A stretch of 64,000 bases of DNA from Marinobacter psychrophilus (lineage in GTDB: Bacteria > Pseudomonadota > Gammaproteobacteria > Pseudomonadales > Oleiphilaceae). The stretch lies in assembly GCF_001043175.1 (NCBI RefSeq), contig NZ_CP011494.1:2170001-2234000 (forward strand), given 5' to 3'. The notes beneath the pieces are model-generated. The model saw only the letters and a list, made by a program, of their open reading frames with translations. It was not told the DNA's origin and did not search any database. Below, one piece after another: positions 7,785-15,810 of the stretch; position 1 is the first letter of the stretch, and each line of letters opens with the position of its first letter. The translations under genes and the position numbers were made by a program.

Positions 7785-8741
7785 ATGACCCCAGTTCGAC
7801 ATTGGTTACTAAATATCGTTCGATGGTTTGATTCCGACGCAGGCGCGGACAACCTCGACAGTGATTCACGGGCGTTCAACCTAGTCCGCGTTATACCATT
7901 TATTGCCCTGCACCTGTCATGCCTCCTAGTATATTTTACCGGCACCAGCACTTTTGCTGTGATGTTTGCACTGGCGTTTTTCTGGATACGGATGTTTGCG
8001 ATTACTGGATTTTATCACCGCTATTTTGCCCACAAAACGTTTAAAACAAGCAGAACTACCCAATTTATTTTCGGGGTCTTAGGCGCCAGTTCTGCGCAAC
8101 GCGGGCCCCTTTGGTGGGCGGCACATCATCGTCATCATCACCAGCATTCAGACCAAGAGCAAGACTTGCACTCGCCCCAGCAAGGCGGTTTTTGGTGGGC
8201 ACACGCAGGATGGTTCACGTGTGACGCCGGTTTTGTTATGAACGAACGGAAAGTGCGCGATTGGTTGAAATTCCCCGAGTTGCGCTTTATTAATAGGTTC
8301 GACGCTTTGGTGCCGGCCATCGCGGCACTGATGATTTACGCAGTAGGTGAAGGCTTGGCAGCTTGGGCGCCCGGGCTGGGAACGAATGGCTTCCAGTTAT
8401 TAGTTTGGGGCTTTTTCATCTCTACTGTGGTGCTGTTTCACGCTACGGTGTCCATCAACTCGCTGTCGCATGTGTGGGGCAAGCGACGTTTCGAAACCGG
8501 AGACGACAGCCGCAATAACTTCTGGCTGGCATTGCTTACTTTGGGTGAGGGTTGGCATAACAACCACCATCGCTGGCCGCAGTCTGTTCGCCAAGGTTTT
8601 CGCTGGTACGAAATCGACATTACCTGGTATGGCCTGTGGTTACTGGCCCGGTTGGGTATTATTTGGGATCTGAACCCAATTCCGAAAAGCGTTCAGGAAG
8701 AAACTCGCAAGTTGGATTCCATTAGGAGAATGCAGTCATGA
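7785..8741 (+). CDS. Acyl-CoA (delta-9 type) fatty acid desaturase
   Basis: An integral-membrane di-iron desaturase of 318 residues, predicted to introduce a double bond into acyl chains. All three histidine boxes are present: HRYFAHK, HHRHHHQHSDQ and GEGWHNNHH, with hydrophobic pairs of helices before the first box (FIALHLSCLLVYFTG, FAVMFALAFFWI) and between the second and third. The start ATG at 7785 (MTPVRHWLLN) is preferred because the upstream in-frame extension overlaps the divergent flavoprotein gene; AAAGGG lies just upstream. It is the first gene of the lipid-modification operon; its stop overlaps the next start (ATGA). Confidence 0.92.
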   Translation: MTPVRHWLLNIVRWFDSDAGADNLDSDSRAFNLVRVIPFIALHLSCLLVYFTGTSTFAVMFALAFFWIRMFAITGFYHRYFAHKTFKTSRTTQFIFGVLGASSAQRGPLWWAAHHRHHHQHSDQEQDLHSPQQGGFWWAHAGWFTCDAGFVMNERKVRDWLKFPELRFINRFDALVPAIAALMIYAVGEGLAAWAPGLGTNGFQLLVWGFFISTVVLFHATVSINSLSHVWGKRRFETGDDSRNNFWLALLTLGEGWHNNHHRWPQSVRQGFRWYEIDITWYGLWLLARLGIIWDLNPIPKSVQEETRKLDSIRRMQS

Positions 8742-9205
8742 CCATCGCGTCAACAATCGAGGTGGACTCACAATATGCGGCCACGCCTCACGTTGTTAAT
8801 CGCTTTCGAGAGTTGTTTAACACATTGGACAAAGGCAACCTGAACAAGCTAGCCGGAGTTTATGCTGAGCACATCCACTTCAAAGATCCTCTGAGCGAAG
8901 TTCGTGGTCTGGATGAGCTGACTCGTTATTTTGCGGGCTCGTATCAGAACGTCATCGCCTCCCACTTTGTATTTGGTCGAGAAGTCGTTGACGAAGGCAC
9001 CGTTACCCTTCCCTGGACTATGTATCTGCGCCACAAGCGCATCAATGGGCGCAGAGAAATTCAAGTAGAAGGCATCAGCCATTTACACATTGACTGTGGC
9101 AAAGTTAATTATCATCGCGATTACTTCGATGCCGGCCAGATGCTCTATGAAAATTTGCCACTGCTGGGCGGTATTATTCGCAAGATCAAGGAACACGCCG
9201 GATGA
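8738..9205 (+). CDS. SnoaL-like / NTF2-fold protein
   Basis: A 155-residue protein with the SnoaL/NTF2 cone fold pattern: a first helix RFRELFNTLDKGNLNKLAGVYAEHIHFKDPLSEVRG followed by strands ending in YHRDYFDAG (landmarks VYAEHIHFKDP and YHRDYFD). Polyketide cyclases and small-molecule isomerases share this fold; a binding or isomerase role is inferred, with no known reaction. It overlaps the desaturase by four bases and the SDR by four bases (ATGA at both ends), so translation is coupled. An AGGAG lies 10 bases before the start. Homologues appear as the first gene of similar CFA-methyltransferase clusters in other proteobacteria (recalled, not searched). Confidence 0.82.
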   Translation: MTIASTIEVDSQYAATPHVVNRFRELFNTLDKGNLNKLAGVYAEHIHFKDPLSEVRGLDELTRYFAGSYQNVIASHFVFGREVVDEGTVTLPWTMYLRHKRINGRREIQVEGISHLHIDCGKVNYHRDYFDAGQMLYENLPLLGGIIRKIKEHAG

Positions 9206-9996
9206 AAAAGGTGCTTCAAAAAAGCAGTAATATCTGGCTTACAGGCGCAAGCTCCGGCATTGGCGAGGCACTAACCCGTGCGCTTGTGGCCGACGGCCAT
9301 AAGTTGGTACTCACCGGCCGTCGCCCGGAGCCCCTGCAAAGCCTACAACAGTTGGCTTCAGACCGTATCAGTGTGGCTACCGCTGACACCACCAGTAGCG
9401 ATGACCTGGTGATAATTGCGCCAGTTTTAGAAAGCCACGGCCCGCTAAACATGGCCATTTTGAACGCGGGCACCTGTGACTATGTCGACATTGCTAACTA
9501 CAGCAGCGACGTTATTGGTAACAACATCATAACCAATGTGATGGGTACTGCCCGCAGTCTGGACATCGCATTGCCAGCGCTGCGACGGGCTCGCGCCGCA
9601 GGCGAACCAGCGACTCTGGTCATCGTCAGCTCGTCAGCCTGGTGGCTGCCGTTCACACGGGCGGAAGGCTATGGTGCTTCCAAGGCGGCCCTCAGCTATT
9701 TGGGCCATTGCCTTCGAGCCGATTTGGCACCAGAGGGTATTGATGTTGTCGTGGTATCGCCTGGATTTGTGAAAACGCCCCTGACCGACCTCAATGACTT
9801 TCCCATGCCCTTTATTGTGACCGCCGAAGAAGCCGCTGAGCGCATTGTCAGCGGCTTGAAGAAAGGCCATCGTGATATTGCCTTCCCCAAACGGTTCACT
9901 TGGGCCATGAAGCTCTTGGGCGCAATGCCACAACCGGTTGTTGACCGAATGGCAGCCGCCATGGCGCGGCAATCAGCCGCTAACGCTTCCAAATAA
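9202..9996 (+). CDS. Short-chain dehydrogenase/reductase in lipid operon
   Basis: A classical SDR of 264 residues: cofactor loop TGASSGIGEA near residue 15, LNAG in place of NNAG, catalytic Ser in VIVSSSAWW and YGASK (Tyr and Lys of the active site). Arginines after the second strand (LTGRRPEPL) favour NADP(H). It presumably oxidises or reduces a hydroxyl or keto group on a lipid intermediate; the substrate is unknown. It is translationally coupled to the SnoaL-like gene and followed after 33 bases by the flavin oxidase. Confidence 0.88.
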   Translation: MKKVLQKSSNIWLTGASSGIGEALTRALVADGHKLVLTGRRPEPLQSLQQLASDRISVATADTTSSDDLVIIAPVLESHGPLNMAILNAGTCDYVDIANYSSDVIGNNIITNVMGTARSLDIALPALRRARAAGEPATLVIVSSSAWWLPFTRAEGYGASKAALSYLGHCLRADLAPEGIDVVVVSPGFVKTPLTDLNDFPMPFIVTAEEAAERIVSGLKKGHRDIAFPKRFTWAMKLLGAMPQPVVDRMAAAMARQSAANASK

Positions 9997-10029
9997 CCTG
10001 ACACAATCTCGGCATAAGGCGAATATTGA

Positions 10030-11295
10030 ATGAGTTTTCAGCGTCAGCGAATTGCTGTCATTGGTGCCGGAGTGTCCGGCCTCACAGCAGCCTGGCTGCT
10101 GGCAGAGCACCACGATATCGAAATTTTCGAGGCAGCGGATTACGCTGGAGGTCACACCAATACCGAACAAGTCCCCTCGGGCGGTCGATTCTGGCCGGTA
10201 AACACCGGATTTATTGTCTACAACGACTGGACCTATCCGAACTTTATCAAGCTGATGGATCGATTAGGGGTAGCGTCAGAAGTCAGCGACATGAGTTTCA
10301 GTGTCGACAGTCGCCGCACGGGCCTTCAGTACAACGGCACGAACCTGAACACTCTGTTTGCCCAGCGCCGCAATCTGTTAAACCCTCGATTCCTGAAAAT
10401 GATTCGCGAAATTTTGCGTTTCAACAAGGAAACCCAGCAGCAGTTGGCCGATCAAAGCATCGACGACAGCGAAACCCTGAGTAGCTACCTGGACCGCAAC
10501 GGCTACTCGGCATACTTCCGACAGTTCTACATCGTGCCTATGGGGTCCGCTATTTGGTCGGCGCCCGAGGTGGTACTTGAGCGGTTCCCGATACGCTTCT
10601 TTCTGCAATTTTTCAGCAATCACGGCATGTTGTCGGTTGATGACCGGCCAACCTGGCGGGTGATAACCGGCGGTTCTGCACAATATGTGGGCAAAATGAT
10701 GGACCGCCTGGACGGCCGACTACGGTTGAATAGCCCGGTGCAGCAAGTGAAACGTGACGCAGACGGCGTTACCGTGGTGCGCGCAGGCGAAGAGCAACGT
10801 TTTGACCAAGTTGTGTTTGCCTGCCACAGCAACCAGGCGCTGGCCATGCTGGCGCAGCCCACCGACGCTGAACAACAAATCCTTGGCGCCATCGCGTACC
10901 AGAATAACGATGTGGTATTGCACACAGACGCCAGTGTGCTGCCATCGAATCGCCGGGCTTGGGCGGCATGGAACTATCTGATCCCCGCGAGTAGTCACGA
11001 GCCGGTGTCGGTAACCTACAACATGAATGTTCTGCAGAATTTCCACAGCGCGGAAGAGACGTTTTGCGTTACCCTGAATCGTAGCCACGACATAGCGCCC
11101 GACAAGATCATTAAAAAGTTTGAGTATGCTCATCCGGTGTTCACCCTGGAGGCTGTCGCGGCGCAAAAACGCTACGATGACATCGGTAACCAGAACCGCA
11201 GCCACTTCTGCGGTGCCTACTGGTTCAACGGTTTCCACGAAGACGGCGTAAACAGTGCGTTGCGGGTAACTCGCGCCTTTGGTGTAGAGCTCTAG
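10030..11295 (+). CDS. FAD/NAD(P)-binding flavin amine oxidase family protein (COG2907)
   Basis: A 421-residue flavoprotein of the amine oxidase / phytoene desaturase superfamily. The FAD-binding motif is IAVIGAGVSGLTAAWLLAEHH, summarised by VIGAGVSGLTAAW, then EAADYAGGHTNT. A C-terminal FNGFHEDGVNSALRVTRAF segment closes the FAD site. COG2907 proteins occur next to DUF1365 and CFA-type methyltransferases across proteobacteria and are thought to oxidise the acyl chain; in Rhodobacter related proteins have been tied to furan fatty acid formation (recalled, unchecked). The start has an AAGGCG site. Its stop is two bases before the start of the 31-codon repeat ORF. Confidence 0.88.
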   Translation: MSFQRQRIAVIGAGVSGLTAAWLLAEHHDIEIFEAADYAGGHTNTEQVPSGGRFWPVNTGFIVYNDWTYPNFIKLMDRLGVASEVSDMSFSVDSRRTGLQYNGTNLNTLFAQRRNLLNPRFLKMIREILRFNKETQQQLADQSIDDSETLSSYLDRNGYSAYFRQFYIVPMGSAIWSAPEVVLERFPIRFFLQFFSNHGMLSVDDRPTWRVITGGSAQYVGKMMDRLDGRLRLNSPVQQVKRDADGVTVVRAGEEQRFDQVVFACHSNQALAMLAQPTDAEQQILGAIAYQNNDVVLHTDASVLPSNRRAWAAWNYLIPASSHEPVSVTYNMNVLQNFHSAEETFCVTLNRSHDIAPDKIIKKFEYAHPVFTLEAVAAQKRYDDIGNQNRSHFCGAYWFNGFHEDGVNSALRVTRAFGVEL

Positions 11296-11297
11296 CC

Positions 11298-11393
11298 ATG
11301 CGCAGTATCCTGAACAGTCATTACCTGGATAGTCACTATTTAAAGAGTACCTATCTAAAGAGTACCTACTTGAAGAATAACTATGAGCAGTAA
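11298..11393 (+). CDS. Candidate small gene: 31-residue Tyr-Leu pentapeptide-repeat peptide
   Basis: An open frame of 31 codons begins with ATG two bases after the stop of the flavin oxidase and ends with TAA inside the first codons of the DUF1365 gene, an 11-base overlap in another frame. After MRS the peptide is five pentads: ILNSH, YLDSH, YLKST, YLKST, YLKNN, then YEQ. The Tyr codons alternate TAC/TAT and the Leu codons vary (CTG, CTG, TTA, CTA, TTG), so several differences between units are silent. No clear Shine-Dalgarno is present; initiation would depend on coupling to the upstream stop. It may be a real peptide, a coupling leader for DUF1365, or only a slipped repeat that happens to be open. 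I know of no family that matches. Confidence 0.45.
   Translation: MRSILNSHYLDSHYLKSTYLKSTYLKNNYEQ
11307..11381 (+). repeat. Five imperfect 15-bp tandem repeats
   Basis: Five consecutive 15-bp units (starting at 11307, 11322, 11337, 11352 and 11367) share a TAYYTRAAGAGTACC-like consensus and diverge toward the 5' end. They fill almost all of the space between the flavin oxidase stop and the DUF1365 start. Fifteen is a multiple of three, so copy-number change would not shift the small ORF frame but would change the spacing between the flanking genes. Confidence 0.85.
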
Positions 11394-12276
11394 TTGGCTG
11401 GAAGGCAGCATACGCCACCGGCGTCAACATCCAGTTCAACACGAATTCAGCTACCACACCGGTATGCTGGCGCTGGACGTCGACAACTGGCAGTTAGCCA
11501 CCACGGTTAGCCCATTGTTTTCTGTGGAACGGTTTAACTGGCTGTCGTTATACCGGAAAGACTACTTTAGGCCAGACCACGGCCGTCTGGGTCTGGCGCT
11601 GCGGGACTACGTTTGTGAGGCGACAGGCTGGACCCCCGATGGCAAAATCGAGCTGATCACCCACCCGCGCTACGTTGGTCATGTGTTCAATCCGGTAAGC
11701 TTCTATTTCTGCTACGCCAAGGGTGATACCGCTGAAACCGGCGCGGTACCACGGGTCATTATCGCGCAGATTACCAATACGCCCTGGCATGAACGCCACG
11801 CCTACTGCCTCGAAACCGTCGGCCATCCCCCTAACAATGCCGGCTGGCGTAGCGAGCTATTCGAGTTCGAAAAACGCTTCCACGTGTCACCCTTCAACGG
11901 CATGCATCAGAATTACCGCTGGACCTTCAGCTTTCGTGGACCGCAATTGCGTGTTCACATGAGTGTGATGGAAGAGAATACCCGTCAATTCGATGCCACC
12001 CTAGTGGTCCAACGCAAGCCGCTCAGTCGTAAGGTATTGCATGACAGTTTACGCCAGTTTCCGCTGGAAGCGCTTAAAGTCAGCGTCGGAATATATTGGC
12101 ATGCGCTGAAACTAAAACTGAAAGGTGCACCTTTTTACACCCATCCGGACAAGTTGGATTCCAACGATCCGGCGTTCAGGCTGGGGCAAGAGGATTGCGG
12201 CTTGGATCTTGTGCCAGAGCAGTCGAATGCACGATCCCAAGGGTCAAGTGGAAAGGTAAGCTCATGGAGAATATGA
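11383..12276 (+). CDS. DUF1365 family protein
   Basis: A 297-residue member of DUF1365, a family of unknown biochemical role that is almost always linked to a CFA-type methyltransferase and the COG2907 flavoprotein. Visible landmarks are GSIRHRRQHPVQHEFSY near the start, FNWLSLYRKDYF, the conserved THPRYVGHVFNPVSFYFCY, EVxNTPWHER-like ITNTPWHERHAY, and KRFHVSPFNGMHQNYRW. The start ATG at 11383 lies inside the end of the small repeat ORF. The stop overlaps the next gene by 13 bases. A role in lipid-tail modification is inferred from context only. Confidence 0.9.
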   Translation: MSSNWLEGSIRHRRQHPVQHEFSYHTGMLALDVDNWQLATTVSPLFSVERFNWLSLYRKDYFRPDHGRLGLALRDYVCEATGWTPDGKIELITHPRYVGHVFNPVSFYFCYAKGDTAETGAVPRVIIAQITNTPWHERHAYCLETVGHPPNNAGWRSELFEFEKRFHVSPFNGMHQNYRWTFSFRGPQLRVHMSVMEENTRQFDATLVVQRKPLSRKVLHDSLRQFPLEALKVSVGIYWHALKLKLKGAPFYTHPDKLDSNDPAFRLGQEDCGLDLVPEQSNARSQGSSGKVSSWRI

Positions 12277-13547
12277 ATACGCCCTCAGCGGTTTCGGCGA
12301 AAATAACATCCGCTCTGCGGCCCTCTCCTATTGCTAGCCGAGTGGCGCGTTCGCTGGTAATGCAGCAGCTGATGCGCTTACAACAAGGCACACTGGTTAT
12401 TCGTGAAGCCGGCGCCAGCGATGTCACCGTAGGGGATGGCAACAGTGCCTACCCCACTGCCGAGTTGGTCATCCATAATCACAGTACGTGGCGCGACTTA
12501 CTCACCGGCGGCAGTATTGGGGCGGCTGAAGCCTTCGTGGCCGGCGACTGGAGCTCCCCTAATCTGGTGTACCTGCTGCGTTTTTTCAGCCGCAACATTG
12601 ATTTGATGAACAGGTTTGAAGATCGTTTCAGCTGGGTAACGAAGCCCACCCTGAAGGGATTGCACTGGCTTAATCGCAATACTCCCGAAGGATCGCGTAA
12701 AAACATCAGTGCCCATTACGACCTCGGCAATGACCTTTTCGAGCTGTTTTTAGACCCATCCTTGATGTATTCATCGGCTATCTATCAAACACCGGAAAGT
12801 ACTCTTGACGAAGCGTCGACCTACAAACTCGATGTTATCTGCCGCAAGCTGAAGCTCAAGCCTGGCGACCAAGTCCTTGAAATCGGTACTGGTTGGGGCG
12901 GTTTCGCTATCCACGCTGCCAAGCATTATGGCTGCCACGTGACCACCACCACCATTTCGGCTGAACAATTGGCACTTGCAACACAAAGGGTCGAAGCGGA
13001 AGGCCTTCAAGACTGCATCACATTGTTATTTGATGATTACCGCGACTTGAGCGGCCAGTACGACAAACTGGTGTCTATCGAAATGATTGAAGCCGTTGGC
13101 CCGCAGTTTTTGCCCAGTTATTTCGGCCAAATCAGCCAGTTGTTAAAACCTGACGGCCTTGCGCTGATACAGGCCATCAACATGCCGGAGCAGCGTTACC
13201 AGCGAGCCTTGAAGAACGTTGATTTCATTCAGCGCTATATCTTTCCCGGCAGCTTCATTCCCTCTTTTGGAGCCATGGTGGGAGCGGTGCGCGAGCAAAC
13301 AGACCTGGTGCTTGCCCACGTTGAAGACTTGGGATTTCATTACGCCCGTACTCTTGACGACTGGTGTCAACGCTTTCAGGCTCACAGCCAAAATCTTCAC
13401 CAACGAGGCTATGACGACGCATTCCAGCGCCTTTGGCACTTCTATTTTGCGTATTGCGAAGCGGGGTTTAGTGAACGAGCTATCGGCGTAGCACAAATTG
13501 TTATGGCGAAACCCGGCAGCAAGCACGCGCCCATACACAGCGTATGA
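12264..13547 (+). CDS. cfa: Cyclopropane-fatty-acyl-phospholipid synthase family SAM methyltransferase
   Basis: A 427-residue SAM-dependent enzyme that adds a methylene or methyl group to unsaturated acyl chains of membrane phospholipids. The N-terminal lipid-binding part (residues 1-140) contains GGSIGAAEAFVAGDW. The methyltransferase part starts at NISAHYDLGNDLFELFLDP with MYSSAIY, the SAM site VLEIGTGWGGFAIHAA, SAEQLALA, and the active-site region YDKLVSIEMIEAVG, QRYIFPGSFIPS and CEAGF. The ATG at 12264 is chosen because AAAGGTAAG lies upstream and the fold starts soon after. Whether it makes cyclopropanes or, as in furan-fatty-acid pathways, a methylated chain cannot be told from sequence. 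It overlaps the genes on both sides. Confidence 0.93.
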   Translation: MENMNTPSAVSAKITSALRPSPIASRVARSLVMQQLMRLQQGTLVIREAGASDVTVGDGNSAYPTAELVIHNHSTWRDLLTGGSIGAAEAFVAGDWSSPNLVYLLRFFSRNIDLMNRFEDRFSWVTKPTLKGLHWLNRNTPEGSRKNISAHYDLGNDLFELFLDPSLMYSSAIYQTPESTLDEASTYKLDVICRKLKLKPGDQVLEIGTGWGGFAIHAAKHYGCHVTTTTISAEQLALATQRVEAEGLQDCITLLFDDYRDLSGQYDKLVSIEMIEAVGPQFLPSYFGQISQLLKPDGLALIQAINMPEQRYQRALKNVDFIQRYIFPGSFIPSFGAMVGAVREQTDLVLAHVEDLGFHYARTLDDWCQRFQAHSQNLHQRGYDDAFQRLWHFYFAYCEAGFSERAIGVAQIVMAKPGSKHAPIHSV

Positions 13548-14065
13548 TTTCTTCAAAAACCTATCGCAACATCCTGAATTTCGTCATGTTCGAGCTTGGT
13601 TGGCTTGCCTGCGTTTTGCTCTCGCAGACCTGGGCGCTGATCATTGTGGCGGTGTTCTTGTTGGTGCATTTTGTTCTGGTCAGTCAGTACAAAATGGACG
13701 AACTGAAATTTATTGTTATAGGTACTCTGGCAGGTTCTTTACTGGATGGCCTTTGGCTGCGCACCGGCATTCTTGCCGACACCAGTGGCGCTGCCATCAC
13801 AACGCCGCTCTGGCTGGTTGCGCTTTGGGCAATCTTTATGACCTCACTTAACCATTCCCTGAAGTGGCTGGGCAGCAACCGGCTGCTGATGTTGCTGATA
13901 GTGCCCATTGCCGGGCCTTTTGCCTACTGGTCCGCCAGCGCACTTGGAGCCGTTACCCTCCCTAATTTGCTGCCGTCTTTACTGGCATTAGCTGTGGGGT
14001 GGTTGGTGTTTTTTCCGGCTCTGTTGTCTCTGCGCGACTTTCTGTACCCAAGGCTTGCGCGATGA
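13544..14065 (+). CDS. DUF2878 family membrane protein
   Basis: A 173-residue, very hydrophobic protein with about five or six predicted membrane helices (for example NFVMFELGWLACVLLS, WALIIVAVFLLVHFVLV, TPLWLVALWAIFMTSL, LLSLRDFL at the end). The NFVMFELGW and LAGSLLDGLW segments resemble DUF2878, which accompanies the DUF1365/CFA clusters. Function is unknown; a role in presenting or moving modified lipid in the inner membrane is speculation. ATGA overlap at both ends ties it translationally to cfa and to the downstream gene. Confidence 0.82.
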   Translation: MISSKTYRNILNFVMFELGWLACVLLSQTWALIIVAVFLLVHFVLVSQYKMDELKFIVIGTLAGSLLDGLWLRTGILADTSGAAITTPLWLVALWAIFMTSLNHSLKWLGSNRLLMLLIVPIAGPFAYWSASALGAVTLPNLLPSLLALAVGWLVFFPALLSLRDFLYPRLAR

Positions 14066-14871
14066 ACGCCCGTAAAGGCAAGTCAAAACCTGGCTGGAGT
14101 GTGACTACTGCCCTCGCCGCAACGCTGGCGTGGGCGCCTGCGATAGCCGACGCCGGCGCTGAGTTCCACTTTACCGGCAGCGCTCGCCCCTTGGACAGCG
14201 CAAACGCTGGCAGCGAGCTTTACCGCGAACAACATGTAATACAGGGAGTCTGCCGCGGCAATCAGTTCAAACCGCAGAGCCACAGGGTTGAATATTTTGA
14301 CGCCAGTTCTGATGCCCCGTTCGCTTTCAAACAGCTTCGCTATGACCGCGACAACCAGCCTAGCCTGCTGCGCCCTGACGTGGAGTTCGTTCAACCCCGA
14401 TTCAACGAGCGCCTGACGGTCGGCTATGATTCAGGGAGTATTGCCATCGAATGGCAATCACCCGCCCAAGAACTCGAGCAGTTTCGTTTGGACAGCAATA
14501 ACAGCTTGGTGGTAGATTCCGGTTTTGACAATCTGGTCCGGCAAAACTGGCAAACTGTGATTGAGGGCGGTTCTGTAAACTTCGAGTTTCTGGCGCCAAC
14601 CCGCGGCAGCTATTATGGTTTTGTGCTGGAACCGGCCGACAGTAAGAGCGACAACGACCGCATTCGCGCCGATCATCTGATTCAGATTCGCCCAACCAGC
14701 CTGTTTCTACGATTGATAGTGGAACCTATTTTACTGGGCTATAACCAGCAAGGTGCGCTGACCCATTATTCCGGCCTGGCCAATATCCGTTTCAACCCGC
14801 AAGAAAATATTCAAGCGGATATCGTCTACAGCGTAACTGAGTATCCCCCCTGTCCGCTGCTGGCACCGTAG
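14062..14871 (+). CDS. Secreted protein of unknown function, last gene of the lipid operon
   Basis: A 269-residue protein that I do not recognise. The N-terminus (MNARKGKSKPGW, then a hydrophobic stretch TTALAATLAWAPAIADA) looks like a cleavable Sec signal peptide with an ADAGA-type cleavage site and no lipobox. The mature part is rich in beta-type pattern and aromatic/charged residues, with no repeats or metal motifs. The position after DUF2878, where related clusters carry DUF3833 lipoproteins, suggests a periplasmic lipid-related role, but I see no clear match to that family. The ATG at 14062 overlaps the upstream stop. Two Cys (VCRG, YPPCP) could form a disulfide. Confidence 0.7.
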   Translation: MNARKGKSKPGWSVTTALAATLAWAPAIADAGAEFHFTGSARPLDSANAGSELYREQHVIQGVCRGNQFKPQSHRVEYFDASSDAPFAFKQLRYDRDNQPSLLRPDVEFVQPRFNERLTVGYDSGSIAIEWQSPAQELEQFRLDSNNSLVVDSGFDNLVRQNWQTVIEGGSVNFEFLAPTRGSYYGFVLEPADSKSDNDRIRADHLIQIRPTSLFLRLIVEPILLGYNQQGALTHYSGLANIRFNPQENIQADIVYSVTEYPPCPLLAP

Positions 14872-14961
14872 ACCATTCCCAATGGCGACAACCAAGCCCC
14901 ATTCCCTCACCCTTTCAATGTGTTAAACTTAGGCTAAACTTGTGTCGGAGAACCGTCCCCC

Positions 14962-15774
14962 ATGATGTTTGTGTCGTTCAACGTTAACAGCATTCGTATC
15001 CGCCTACATCAGCTTGCCGCTGTTATTGAGCAGCTGGAACCGGATTTTATTGGTTTACAGGAAACAAAAGTCAGCGATGAAGATTTTCCGCTGGCAGACA
15101 TTGAAGCGATGGGTTACCACGTGCATTTCCACGGCCAAAAAACCCATTACGGCGTGGCGCTTATGTCAAAAATGGCGCCGGACAAGGTCTATAAAGGCTT
15201 TCCTGACGACCTGGACAACGCCCAGCACCGACTGATTACCGCAGACTTTATTGTGAATGGTGAAACCCTGACCGTGATCAACGGCTATTTTCCCCAGGGC
15301 GAAAGTCGCGATCACCCGGTGAAGTTTCCAGCAAAGCAGAAGTTCTATGCAGATCTGATGAGCTATCTGGATGAGTTGAAGCTGCGCGATACCAAAGTGG
15401 TGGTGATGGGCGATGTGAACATTTCCCCGACTGATAAAGATATCGGCATTGGCGCGGATAACGCCAAACGTTGGTTGCGTAGCGGTAAATGCAGTTTTCT
15501 GCCCGAGGAGCGCCAATGGCTGGGTGAGGTTGAAAGCCGTGGTTATACCGATGTATTTCGCCACCTTCACCCCAACGAGGCGGATACGTTCAGCTGGTTT
15601 GATTACCGCAGCAAAGGGTTCGATCGCGAGCCAAAACGCGGGCTGCGCATTGACTTGATAATGGCCAGTGACAACTTGCTGCCCCAAGCGAAAAGCGCTG
15701 GCGTCAGCTATGATGTTCGGGCTATGGATCGCCCTTCTGATCATGCTCCGGTATGGGCCAGATTCACGCTCTGA
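14962..15774 (+). CDS. xthA: Exodeoxyribonuclease III
   Basis: A 270-residue AP endonuclease / 3'-5' exonuclease of base excision repair. Motifs of the EEP fold are intact: FNVNSIRIRLHQL, the metal-binding Glu in GLQETKVSD, INGYFPQGE, the catalytic VVMGDVNISPTDKDIGI (Asp and Asn), and the C-terminal PSDHAPVWARF with the active-site Asp-His. Length matches E. coli XthA. Two Met codons open the frame; CGGAG lies about 10 bases upstream. A 90-base gap separates it from the lipid operon. Confidence 0.95.
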   Translation: MMFVSFNVNSIRIRLHQLAAVIEQLEPDFIGLQETKVSDEDFPLADIEAMGYHVHFHGQKTHYGVALMSKMAPDKVYKGFPDDLDNAQHRLITADFIVNGETLTVINGYFPQGESRDHPVKFPAKQKFYADLMSYLDELKLRDTKVVVMGDVNISPTDKDIGIGADNAKRWLRSGKCSFLPEERQWLGEVESRGYTDVFRHLHPNEADTFSWFDYRSKGFDREPKRGLRIDLIMASDNLLPQAKSAGVSYDVRAMDRPSDHAPVWARFTL

Positions 15775-15810
15775 TTCTTTCTTCGTCAACCAGGGAGGTG
15801 GTCGCGCGTT

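Noticed and set aside
10720..11457. 245-codon minus-strand frame over the COG2907 gene and the 15-bp repeats
   Set aside because: Antisense to a recognised flavoprotein. It reads the 15-bp repeats on the opposite strand as a Tyr/Ser/Leu-rich stretch (SSSRYSLDRYSL), but has no ribosome binding site and no domain.
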